Shown here piece by piece: positions 40,612 to 48,245 of a stretch of 52,448 nucleotides of DNA. Below the pieces are notes generated by a model. It was not told where the DNA came from. It saw only the letters and a list, made by a program, of their open reading frames with translations, and searched no databases. The DNA lies in the NCBI GenBank assembly GCA_949296115.1, contig CASFNR010000022.1, positions 1 through 52,448 on the forward strand, given 5' to 3'. A program made the translations under genes and the position numbers. Each line of letters opens with the position of its first letter. The stretch's first letter is position 1. Source of the DNA: an uncultured Eubacteriales bacterium. Lineage in GTDB: Bacteria > Bacillota > Clostridia > Oscillospirales > Oscillospiraceae.

Positions 40612-41199
40612 GTGGCTGCATATGACTATCAATACTTGGCGCACCTGGTCCGCCGGGCCCAGGTTGGCAGCAGCGATGCATTTGCGGAGCTGTATGTGGC
40701 GACATACCAGCAGCAGTATAATTTCTCCTACCGATATTTGCAGGATGAGTTTTTGGCACAGGATGCCATTCAGGAGACGTACATCCTGGCTTTGAAGAAT
40801 ATCTCCACATTGCGGGATCCATTGGTATTCGTCTCCTGGCTGAATCAAATCAACTTGCGTGTCTGCTTTGAAATGTACCGCAAGGAGCGCAGACACGACC
40901 TGGAACTGAATCGCTACGATCAGGCGCATTTGGATTTTTGTGAAGACCGGGGAGAGAACGACTCTCCGGAGCTGCAGGTGATTCGGGAAGATGAGCAGGA
41001 GTATGTGATTAAGCAGATTCTGGCGCTGCCTTTCAGTGAGTCTCAGGCGATCTTGCTGCGCTATTACCGAAATATGAAGCTGGGAGAAATTGCAAAAATG
41101 ATGGAAATCAGTCAAAGCTCCGTAAAGCGGTATCTCAACAGCGGACGAAAAATGCTGGCAGAGCGGCTGAACCGGTACGCAGAGAATCGGACCAATTAA
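40612..41199 (+). CDS. ECF-type RNA polymerase sigma factor
   Basis: A 195-residue sigma factor. Region 2 covers about residues 10-85 (SDAFAELYVATYQQQYNFSY; DAIQETYILALKNI; VSWLNQINLRVCFEMYRKER) and region 4 about 130-185 (LPFSESQAILLRYYRNMKLG; EIAKMMEISQSSVKRYLNSG). GTG start with GAAGGGAGGGCGG upstream. The gene that follows encodes a single-pass membrane protein that could be its anti-sigma factor. A candidate ECF-type promoter lies at 46792, in front of the surface-protein genes. Confidence 0.92.
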   Translation: MAAYDYQYLAHLVRRAQVGSSDAFAELYVATYQQQYNFSYRYLQDEFLAQDAIQETYILALKNISTLRDPLVFVSWLNQINLRVCFEMYRKERRHDLELNRYDQAHLDFCEDRGENDSPELQVIREDEQEYVIKQILALPFSESQAILLRYYRNMKLGEIAKMMEISQSSVKRYLNSGRKMLAERLNRYAENRTN

Positions 41200-41353
41200 A
41201 ATTATCTGTTGATAAGAATGATTTTTGAACAAAGCAGGTATAATTCAGAAGTACATCGCAGTACACCGGAAAACGGGGCGGCGGTTTTATCTACCAAAGG
41301 GGAAAGCGGGAACGCTCCGGGAAAATCCTTCACAGAGAAAGGTGGCGTGAAAA

Positions 41354-42067
41354 ATGGGCAGATTGTTTTCCAGAAAAAAAGATCTGAAGCTGAGCGAGGC
41401 AGTTGCCAGCCAGATGCTATCCAATATTTTTGACGCCTGCGATTATGAAGCCAGCCAAGTGCCGATGGATGTTTTGGTTTCCTACACCCAGTACCGGCGG
41501 GAGCGTCACTATCTGCGATGGATTGTACTGGTTCTTTTGCTGCTGTTCCTTACCATTCCAGTGCTGTTTGTAACGCCGGAAGTGGAAATTTCGGAGATGA
41601 ACGCTTCCACCGGACGGCCGATTCTTCAGGTGGAGGCAACCAGTTGGATGCCGATCGACAAGGTGACGGCGGTTACCGGAGATTACAGTCTGCCGGTTTA
41701 TGAGATGAGCGAAGGCGTCTATCAGATCATTCCAGACCGAAATGGAGTGGTGACGGTAAAGGTGGTGCTGAAAAACCAGCAGTATACACAGAAGGATTAT
41801 CTGGTGGAAAATGTGGACGTGGATCCCCCGGTCTTAGTAGGCAGCCAACGCTCGGGCGATTTGCTGGAGCTCTTCTTTGAGGAGGAGGGCGGCCGCATCG
41901 ACTATGCAGGCATTTATGCCATTGACATCGCCGGTAAGAAGGTCTATCCGGTGGCGTACGAAGAGGAAAATGGCCGGGTTGTTTTTGAGTACCCGGATGA
42001 TTCCATGAACATTTTCCTTTCGGATGAGTATGGAAACATGCTGCAGCTGGTCTTGACAATATACTAG
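41354..42067 (+). CDS. Single-pass membrane protein, possible anti-sigma factor
   Basis: A 237-residue protein: about 55 cytoplasmic residues (LKLSEAVASQMLSNIFDACD), one membrane helix (WIVLVLLLLFLTIPVLFV), then some 160 external residues that look like an Ig-type beta domain (ILQVEATSWMPIDKVTAVTG; DEYGNMLQLVLTIY). Position after an ECF sigma gene and this topology fit an anti-sigma or co-sensor, but no zinc-binding anti-sigma motif is visible, so function is inference. Start has AAAGGTGG upstream. Confidence 0.7.
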   Translation: MGRLFSRKKDLKLSEAVASQMLSNIFDACDYEASQVPMDVLVSYTQYRRERHYLRWIVLVLLLLFLTIPVLFVTPEVEISEMNASTGRPILQVEATSWMPIDKVTAVTGDYSLPVYEMSEGVYQIIPDRNGVVTVKVVLKNQQYTQKDYLVENVDVDPPVLVGSQRSGDLLELFFEEEGGRIDYAGIYAIDIAGKKVYPVAYEEENGRVVFEYPDDSMNIFLSDEYGNMLQLVLTIY

Positions 42068-42091
42068 CTGCGGGAAGGAGGTCATCAGTAT

Positions 42092-43003
42092 ATGCAGACA
42101 GGGCGTAGGTTGCTGGCGCTTTCTCTTGTAATATACATGGCCTCCTTCTTTTATGGCTGCGGAGCGCAGCCGGCGGATTCAAACGCCAAACGTCAGACGG
42201 TGACCTCTGTTTTGATGCCGGAAGCGACAGGAGAGGTTGTCTATGGGAACAACCAGTCCTCCATTGACGCCTCCAATGCGGGAAACGGCTATCTGCAGGT
42301 GACCTACAATGGCAGCGCATTACAGGCCAAGGTGCAGATCAGCATGCCGGACACCACGGTATATACCTACACCCTGACGCCCGGGCAGGAGGAAACCCTT
42401 CCTTTGACCGGGGGACCGGGACATTACAGCATTTCCGTGCTGGAAAATGCCTACGATAACATGTATGCGCTGGTGTTTTCAAAGGAACTGGATGTACCGG
42501 CGATTGATGACTACCTGCCTTATCTGTACCCCAATCTGTATGCCTGGTTCACCCAGGACAGTGCGGTTACCCAAATGGGAATGGAAATTTCCTCCCAATC
42601 CAGTTCGGACCTGAACTATGTGGAGCGGGTTTATCAATATGTGATTCAGAATATTCAGTATGATACCCAACTGGCGCAGGATCCGCCGGTGGGATATGTG
42701 CCTTCGCCGGACGCTACCATCGCCAGCGGGAAGGGTATCTGCTTCGACTATGCCTCTCTGATGACGGCTTTGCTGCGCAGTCAGGGAATTCCTACCAAGC
42801 TGGTGGTGGGCTACTCCGGTCAGCAGTATCACGCATGGATCAGCGTATACTTGCAAGAGACGGGATGGGTGGATAAGGCGATTTACTTTGATGGAAACAG
42901 CTGGGTTTTGATGGATCCCACCCTCGGAGCCAGCAATAACCGCTCGGATGTGAAGAAATATGTAGGCGATGGCAGCCATTATGTGGTGAAATTCCAGTAT
43001 TAG
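42092..43003 (+). CDS. Transglutaminase-like lipoprotein
   Basis: A 303-residue exported protein with a lipobox-like ASFFYGCGAQ (lipid Cys near residue 23), a beta-rich N-terminal half and a C-terminal transglutaminase-like domain. The catalytic triad is readable: Cys217 in GKGICFDYASLMTALLRSQG, His247 in QQYHAWISVY, Asp275 in VLMDPTLGA. Such enzymes cleave or crosslink peptides in the cell envelope. Strong GGAAGGAGG site. It is the link between the sigma-factor genes and the pilus genes, 17 bases before pilC. Confidence 0.87.
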   Translation: MQTGRRLLALSLVIYMASFFYGCGAQPADSNAKRQTVTSVLMPEATGEVVYGNNQSSIDASNAGNGYLQVTYNGSALQAKVQISMPDTTVYTYTLTPGQEETLPLTGGPGHYSISVLENAYDNMYALVFSKELDVPAIDDYLPYLYPNLYAWFTQDSAVTQMGMEISSQSSSDLNYVERVYQYVIQNIQYDTQLAQDPPVGYVPSPDATIASGKGICFDYASLMTALLRSQGIPTKLVVGYSGQQYHAWISVYLQETGWVDKAIYFDGNSWVLMDPTLGASNNRSDVKKYVGDGSHYVVKFQY

Positions 43004-43020
43004 GGACAGGTCAGGAAAGG

Positions 43021-44073
43021 ATGGGCAAAGGCATGGGCAATGCGAAACAAATGTTATCCTGCGGAGAAGTTGCCGGATTCTGTGAGCAGCTGGCAATGAT
43101 CCTGAAGGCAGGTATCTATCTGGGCGAAGGACTGGAAATGATGTCCCAGGACAACAGCCGCCCGGAAGAACAGAAGGTGCTTCGCAAACTCCGGGAAGAT
43201 ATGGAGACTGCGGGAGCCCTTGCGCCTGCCCTGGAGGCGGCGGGTGTTTTCCCGGCCTATATGGTGCAGATGGTCCGCCTGGGTGAAGAAACCGGGCGGC
43301 TGGATGAGGTGATGGACACCTTGACCGGACATTATCTGCGGGAGCAGGAAATCCGGGACAGTGTCCGCACCGCCATTACATATCCGGCGATGATGCTGGG
43401 AATGGTGATTGTGATTGTTGCGGTGCTGCTGACCCAGGTGATGCCTGTCTTTCAGCAGGTTTTTGCCCAGTTGGGAGCGGAACTCACCGGCTTTTCCCGG
43501 GTTCTGATGGATTTGGGACGGGGATTGCGCAGCGGCGGCGCTGTGATCGCGGTGGTTGTGCTGATTTTGGCGGCTGTCTGCGTATGGCTGGGCACGCGGA
43601 AACGGAGCACCCTGCTGAGATTGTCCCGCCGGATCCCCGGACTGAGAAAAATGAGCGATGATGTGGCGCTTTGCCGCTTTGCAGGAGGAATGGCGCTGGC
43701 GCTGCGCAGTGGGTTGAATCCGGAATATGCCCTGGATCTGGTGTGCCAGCTCAACGAGGACCCCTATTTCTCCCAGCGTTTGGCCCGAGTCCGGGATCAG
43801 ATGAACCAGGGAACGGACATGACGGAAGCGCTGACAAGGGAAGGAATTCTCACGGGTGTCTATGGTCGGATGGCTGCAATCGGACGGAAAACGGGTACGC
43901 TGGACGAAACCATGATCCGGATTGCGGAGAGTACCCAGGAGGAAGTGGATCGGAACATCGCCCGGAGCCTTGCGAGAATTGAGCCGACGCTGGTGGTCGT
44001 TTTGTCCCTGCTGGTTGGGGGAATTCTGATGAGCGTCATGTTCCCGCTGCTGGGCATCCTGTCCGGTATGTAA
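43021..44073 (+). CDS. Type II secretion / type IV pilus inner-membrane protein (PilC/GspF-like)
   Basis: A 350-residue platform protein of pilus-type machines. It has two T2SSF domains: residues 15-140 (FCEQLAMILKAGIYLGEGLE; MVQMVRLGEETGRLDEVMDT) and 225-345 (LCRFAGGMALALRSGLNPEY; MAAIGRKTGTLDETMIRIAE), with membrane helices near residues 122-145, 180-198 and 322-347. ATG 43021 is very close to AGGAAAGG; a second Met at 43033 is possible. First of six tightly packed genes ending in a PilT-type ATPase. Confidence 0.92.
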   Translation: MGKGMGNAKQMLSCGEVAGFCEQLAMILKAGIYLGEGLEMMSQDNSRPEEQKVLRKLREDMETAGALAPALEAAGVFPAYMVQMVRLGEETGRLDEVMDTLTGHYLREQEIRDSVRTAITYPAMMLGMVIVIVAVLLTQVMPVFQQVFAQLGAELTGFSRVLMDLGRGLRSGGAVIAVVVLILAAVCVWLGTRKRSTLLRLSRRIPGLRKMSDDVALCRFAGGMALALRSGLNPEYALDLVCQLNEDPYFSQRLARVRDQMNQGTDMTEALTREGILTGVYGRMAAIGRKTGTLDETMIRIAESTQEEVDRNIARSLARIEPTLVVVLSLLVGGILMSVMFPLLGILSGM

Positions 44074-44085
44074 GGGGGGCTGGAT

Positions 44086-44415
44086 ATGGCACGTTTCCGC
44101 ATCCACCCGGAACAACATACCTGGAAATGGCCGGCCCTATCTGTTGGAGCGTTTGCTGTGGTGCTGCTGCTGTTTTGCCTGGTGCTCCGGGACTTTTCAG
44201 ACGATACCAGGCAGCGGCAGCGGGAGGCATTGGAAACTGCGTTGAACCGGTGCATTGTGGCCTGCTATGCGCTGGAGGGCAGATATCCGGAAAGCCTGGA
44301 ATATCTGCAGGAAAATTACAGCTTTGTGTATAACCAGGAGCAATTTATGGTAGATTATCAACTTCTGGCGGACAATATCATGCCGGAAGTAACCATATTG
44401 GAGCGAGGTGAATGA
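44086..44415 (+). CDS. Small pilus-cluster membrane protein (109 aa)
   Basis: One N-terminal membrane helix (ALSVGAFAVVLLLFCLVL) and an external helical part with ALNRCIVACYALEGRYPESL, a segment typical of small pseudopilin-like proteins in Clostridial pilus clusters. There is no clear prepilin cleavage site. The end overlaps the next start as ATGA. GGGGGG precedes the ATG. Confidence 0.75.
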   Translation: MARFRIHPEQHTWKWPALSVGAFAVVLLLFCLVLRDFSDDTRQRQREALETALNRCIVACYALEGRYPESLEYLQENYSFVYNQEQFMVDYQLLADNIMPEVTILERGE

Positions 44416-44912
44416 CCATGAGATCCCGGCAAACCGGGGGACATACCATCGATGTGCTGTTCCCGCTAGCAGTGTTTTTTGCATTTGCCGCATCGGCGGT
44501 GATGGCCATTCTCCTGGCTGCCAATATCTATAGCAGCGCTGTAACGGGTTCCGAGCGAATGTACAACGCATCGACGGCGCTGTCCTACATCCGGGAAAAG
44601 GTTCACCAGAATGATACAGTCGGTGCGGTTCAGATAGAACAGCTGGAGGGAATCGACGTTTTGATTCTGAAACAGACCTATAATGAGCAGGCGTACCGTA
44701 CGTATATCTATGCGTGGGATGGGGGACTACGGGAGCTGTTTTCCCGTGAGGACCTGCCGTTTGATCCGGACAACGGACGGTATTTGCTGGACATCCGGGG
44801 ATTTGCCTGCAAAAAGGTTTCGGAGCAGCTGCTGGAAGTACAGTGCATTGATTCCGACGGCGGAGAACTGAAGGCCTGCATTGCACTGTTTTCTTCGGAG
44901 GGGGATGCATGA
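44412..44912 (+). CDS. DUF4860-type pilus-cluster protein
   Basis: A 166-residue protein with one N-terminal helix (FPLAVFFAFAASAVMAILLA) and an external domain (YNASTALSYIREKVHQNDTV; YAWDGGLRELFSREDLPFDP). The pattern fits DUF4860, found among pseudopilins of Clostridia. ATGA overlaps at both ends tie it to its neighbours. Met 44418 is an alternative start. Confidence 0.75.
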   Translation: MTMRSRQTGGHTIDVLFPLAVFFAFAASAVMAILLAANIYSSAVTGSERMYNASTALSYIREKVHQNDTVGAVQIEQLEGIDVLILKQTYNEQAYRTYIYAWDGGLRELFSREDLPFDPDNGRYLLDIRGFACKKVSEQLLEVQCIDSDGGELKACIALFSSEGDA

Positions 44913-45325
44913 TGGAGAAAAAGAAGCTATCCCGATCCGGAATGCTCCTGCTGGAGCTGATGGCCTCCATATTAATCTTTTCCCTGGCGGCGGCGGTCTG
45001 CGTTCAGGTCTTTGTGAAGGCGCATTCCCTTTCAGCGGATGCACAGACGCTGGCTTCGGGTGTTGCCTATTGCGCAAATACCGCAGAGATTTTCCGGGCG
45101 GCGGAAAGCAGGGAAAAGGGACTGACGCTCTTGCGGGAGGTTTATCCTCAGACGCAGTGGGATGATCAGAGCGCCAGTGTGGCAATGGGAGATAATTTGC
45201 TGAAAATCGAATGGCAGGACCAGGATGATGGACTGGAGAAGTACACGATTCAATTTATGGATGCCAAAGGAAACCTGATTTATGAACTGGACCTGCTTTG
45301 CTTGTATGAGGAGGCGGTGCAATGA
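44909..45325 (+). CDS. Type IV prepilin-like protein
   Basis: A 138-residue pseudopilin. The N-terminus KKKLSRSGMLLLELMASILI has the prepilin form: Gly before the cut, Glu at +5 and a hydrophobic helix after. The C-terminal part is beta-rich (VAMGDNLLKIEWQDQDDGLE). A prepilin peptidase is needed but not in the window. ATGA overlaps link both neighbours. Confidence 0.8.
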   Translation: MMEKKKLSRSGMLLLELMASILIFSLAAAVCVQVFVKAHSLSADAQTLASGVAYCANTAEIFRAAESREKGLTLLREVYPQTQWDDQSASVAMGDNLLKIEWQDQDDGLEKYTIQFMDAKGNLIYELDLLCLYEEAVQ

Positions 45326-45693
45326 GCGGTGAAAAGGGAGTCCGGAGATTTGTACATATGGGCACCATCTCTCTGATGACGGTTTTGCTGGTGGTGATGC
45401 TGGTGGTGCTGGCGCTGCTGGTGCTGTCCGGTGCGAGACAGGACTATGATTACAGCATGAAGCTGGCTCAGAGGAAAACTGAGTTTTATGAGGCCCATAA
45501 CCAGGCGGTTGAAATTCTTCAGAAGGTCAAGACGGAATTACAAAATCCGGCACCGGACTTCTCCGGCCTGCCCGTATTGGTTGCACAGGGGCAGATTTCG
45601 TGGCAGGTGCCCCTGGAAAACGGCCAAAACCTTACAGCAACTATTGGTTGCTACGAAGGAAACTGGGCCATTTTGGAATGGAAAGTGGGATAA
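45322..45693 (+). CDS. Small membrane protein of the pilus cluster (123 aa)
   Basis: One strongly hydrophobic helix (SLMTVLLVVMLVVLALLVLS, about residues 16-35) after a short basic cytoplasmic start, then a helical neck (KLAQRKTEFYEAHNQAVEIL) and a beta-rich end. Topology is that of a minor pilin-like or PilN/O-like assembly protein. No family named with confidence. Confidence 0.7.
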   Translation: MSGEKGVRRFVHMGTISLMTVLLVVMLVVLALLVLSGARQDYDYSMKLAQRKTEFYEAHNQAVEILQKVKTELQNPAPDFSGLPVLVAQGQISWQVPLENGQNLTATIGCYEGNWAILEWKVG

Positions 45694-45707
45694 CAAGGAG
45701 GAAGTTT

Positions 45708-46763
45708 GTGGATATTGAAACCTTGCTGCGGGAGGCCGTAGAGCAAAATGCCTCCGACATTTACATCATTGCAGGACTGAGTGCCTCGTTCCGGCGGAAC
45801 GGACAGCTGTGTCACGAGCACGAGCAGCGCCTGCTCCCGGGGGATACCCGGAGACTGCTGGAGGAGCTTTACCGGCTGGCCGGAGAACGGGACATGGAGC
45901 CTTTGCTCCGGGGCGGCGACGATGATTTTTCCTTTTCTATCCAGGGGTTGTCCCGGTTCCGTGTAAGCGCATTCAAGCAGCGCGGCAGCCTGTCGGCGGT
46001 GATCCGGGTGATTCAGTTCAGCCTGCCGGATTATCGGCAGCTGCACATTCCTGATGCGGTGATGGATCTGACGGACCACCGACAGGGAATGGTGCTGGTT
46101 GTCGGCCCTGCCGGGAGCGGAAAATCCACCACCCTGGCCTGCATGGTGGACCGGATTAACCGGACCCAGCAGCGCCATATTATCACGTTGGAAGACCCCC
46201 TGGAGTTCCTTCACAGCCATAACCAAAGCGTGGTTACTCAGCGGGAAATCGGGGTGGATACAGCATCCTATGTGAAGGGGCTGCGGGCGGCATTGCGCCA
46301 GAGTCCGGACATCATTCTGCTGGGAGAGATGCGGGATTATGAGACCATTGAAGTGGCCATGACCGCCGCCGAAACGGGGCATTTGATCTTTTCCACCCTG
46401 CATACCATTGGGGCGGCAAACACCATTGAACGGATCATAGATGTGTTTCCGGCGAACCAGCAGCGGCAGATCGCAGTGCAGCTGGCCATGGTGCTGAAGG
46501 CAGTGGTATCCCAGCAGTTGGTGCCTGCTGTGGACGGAACGGTAGTTCCAGCGTTTGAATTGATGCCCGTGACGCCCGCCATCCGGACGATGATCCGGGA
46601 TGGGAAAACTCACCAGATTGACGGCGTTCTTCAAACTTCTTCCAGCAAAAACTGCTTCAGTATGGACAATAGTCTGCTTCAGCTGCACCGTCAGGGGTTG
46701 ATTTCCAGGGACACCGCACTGACCTACAGCGCCAGTCCGGACATGCTCTCGAAAAAAATTTAA
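45708..46763 (+). CDS. PilT-type twitching ATPase
   Basis: A 351-residue cytoplasmic hexameric ATPase of the PilT group. N-terminal PAS-like part (LREAVEQNASDIYIIAGLSA), Walker A GPAGSGKST (residues 133-141), Asp box in HIITLEDPLEF, Walker B region ILLGEMRDYETIEVAMTAAE, His box GHLIFSTLHT. GTG start at 45708 with AAGGAGG 6 bases upstream; the longer in-frame reading from 45600 overlaps the preceding gene. PilT usually retracts pili; here no PilB is present, so it could drive the only motor activity of the cluster. Confidence 0.92.
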   Translation: MDIETLLREAVEQNASDIYIIAGLSASFRRNGQLCHEHEQRLLPGDTRRLLEELYRLAGERDMEPLLRGGDDDFSFSIQGLSRFRVSAFKQRGSLSAVIRVIQFSLPDYRQLHIPDAVMDLTDHRQGMVLVVGPAGSGKSTTLACMVDRINRTQQRHIITLEDPLEFLHSHNQSVVTQREIGVDTASYVKGLRAALRQSPDIILLGEMRDYETIEVAMTAAETGHLIFSTLHTIGAANTIERIIDVFPANQQRQIAVQLAMVLKAVVSQQLVPAVDGTVVPAFELMPVTPAIRTMIRDGKTHQIDGVLQTSSSKNCFSMDNSLLQLHRQGLISRDTALTYSASPDMLSKKI

Positions 46764-46791
46764 AAATATTTTTAAAAAAACAAGAAAAATG

Positions 46792-46826
46792 TGAACCGTT
46801 TTTGAACTGAGGTCCCTCTTAATAAG
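46792..46826 (+). promoter_or_regulatory. Candidate ECF-type promoter before the surface-protein genes
   Basis: TGAACC (46792-46797) and CTCTTAATA (46816-46824) in an AT-rich gap after pilT, with a second TGAACT at 46802. The GAAC-type -35 and the GTC/CTC-type -10 recall ECF promoters and no sigma-A pair fits. It may be read by the sigma factor at 40612 (inference). Nothing else found in 46764-46890. Confidence 0.4.
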
Positions 46827-46890
46827 TAGCAAGACAATTCGAGGACGCATGATGAAGTAAATTGTTCTCTGATTACAAGGAGGTATTACG

Positions 46891-48159
46891 ATGAAACAGA
46901 AGAATTGGAAGCATGCCGTGGCGCTGGGCCTGGCTCTGGCCATTGTTCTGTCCGCCGGAATCCTGAATTCCGGAAATTGGCTCCATGCCAATGAGGACGA
47001 GACGGTTGCCCAGGAGGCTCCGGCGACTGAGGCACCTGCCACGGAGGGTGTGCCGGAGGAAACCCAGGCAACCCAGCCTGCAGTGCAGGGCAACACGGTA
47101 ACGGAGCAGATCGTCTTGGAGGAGACAAAGCCTGCCGAGACCACGGCTCCCACGGTTGCCCAAGAGGAAACCAAGCCGGTGGAAACCACGGCTCCCACGG
47201 TTGCCCAGGAGGAAACCAAGCCGGTGGAAACCACGGCTCCCACGGTAGCCCAGGAGGAAACCAAGCCCGCTGAGACCACGGCAGCTACGGAGGAGACCAC
47301 CGCTCCCACCGAGGAAACCACGGCCCCCACGGAGGAGACCACGGTTCCCACCGAAGAGACCCAGCCCATTCTGGAGGCGGCGGAACTGCCCCTGACTGTG
47401 ACCTTGGTTGACACCGAGGGCAATCCCGTGGGCGACGGCACATGGATCACCACCGTGAACTTCGCCAAGGGCAGCACCACGGCGACCATCGCAGCACCCA
47501 AGGTTGCGGGCTACATCGCACCCGAGGCCATCAGCGTGGAGCGTACAGCGGAGACCACGGAACTGACCGCCACGGCGGTGTATGAGGCGGAGCCGGAAAC
47601 CTTCACCATCACGGTTAAGATTGAGAACGCCGAGCAGGGCGAGGTCAAGGTGAACGGCGAGAAGATTGGCGACGGCTTCACCCAGGAGATGCAGGAAGGC
47701 GAGACCTTCACCTTCACCGCACAGGCTGCCGAAAACAGCCGCATGACCGTAACCGGTGCGCATCTGAAAGATAAGGAAGTCCCCGGCGAATACATTGTGG
47801 AAAGCAACGTGGACAGCACCGTGACCATCACCTTCAAGGCAAAGACCCCGGAGGAGCTGGTGGCCGAGGCCCTGGACCCCAACCGCAGCGTTTCCATTGC
47901 GGTTCACAAAGATGCGGATATCCTGTACGAGGGAGATCAGGTAACCCTGGAAGCGATCCTGTCCGGATACGACAATGTGAACTACACCCTGCAGTGGCGT
48001 TACAGCCTGGACGACCAGACTTGGCAGGACTGCCCCGGCCAGACCGGCGCAACCATGACGATCACGATGGACAGCACGAACTACAAATATTATTGGAACG
48101 TGCTGGTTACCATTACGGGTCTGAAGGAACCTGCGGCGGAGCAGCCGGCAGCTGAATGA
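46891..48159 (+). CDS. Secreted repeat protein with Thr/Glu/Pro-rich stalk
   Basis: A 422-residue secreted protein. Signal peptide (WKHAVALGLALAIVLSAGIL), acidic linker, then a stalk (about residues 77-160) of three 15-residue units (EETKPVETTAPTVAQ) followed by seven-residue units (EETTAPT). The rest is a row of small beta domains (TVTLVDTEGNPVGDGTWITT; FTITVKIENAEQGEVKVNGE; RSVSIAVHKDADILYEGDQV) of the kind seen in adhesins. No LPXTG or anchor is visible. AAGGAGG upstream of the ATG. It precedes a much larger protein of the same style by 86 bases and could form a pair with it. Confidence 0.85.
   Translation: MKQKNWKHAVALGLALAIVLSAGILNSGNWLHANEDETVAQEAPATEAPATEGVPEETQATQPAVQGNTVTEQIVLEETKPAETTAPTVAQEETKPVETTAPTVAQEETKPVETTAPTVAQEETKPAETTAATEETTAPTEETTAPTEETTVPTEETQPILEAAELPLTVTLVDTEGNPVGDGTWITTVNFAKGSTTATIAAPKVAGYIAPEAISVERTAETTELTATAVYEAEPETFTITVKIENAEQGEVKVNGEKIGDGFTQEMQEGETFTFTAQAAENSRMTVTGAHLKDKEVPGEYIVESNVDSTVTITFKAKTPEELVAEALDPNRSVSIAVHKDADILYEGDQVTLEAILSGYDNVNYTLQWRYSLDDQTWQDCPGQTGATMTITMDSTNYKYYWNVLVTITGLKEPAAEQPAAE
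47119..47370 (+). repeat. In-frame 45-bp and 21-bp tandem repeats
   Basis: Three 45-bp units from 47119 (each coding for EETKPxETTAPTVAQ), a partial fourth from 47254, then three to four 21-bp units (EETTAPT). Copies two and three are almost identical in DNA, suggesting recent copy-number change. All are multiples of three, so unit gain or loss keeps the frame. Confidence 0.85.
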
Positions 48160-48210
48160 GCGCAGTGACATATGGTTCAAACCGATTACGAGGAACCATG
48201 GGAAAGAGAT

Positions 48211-48226
48211 TCTGCCCTGGGGCAGA
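48211..48226 (+). other. Short hairpin before the large surface-protein gene
   Basis: TCTGCC (48211-48216) pairs with GGCAGA (48221-48226), 4 bases before AGGAGG. ATGGTTC at 48171-48177 and GGAACCAT at 48192-48199 can form another. They might tune expression between the two secreted proteins; the tail AAAAT is not a terminator. Confidence 0.35.
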
Positions 48227-48245
48227 AAATAGGAGGTAACAATTT

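Noticed and set aside
45651-47501. A 616-codon open frame antisense to pilT and the stalk protein
   Set aside because: Its Val/Ser-rich repeats are the reverse of the 45-bp stalk repeats; no independent evidence.
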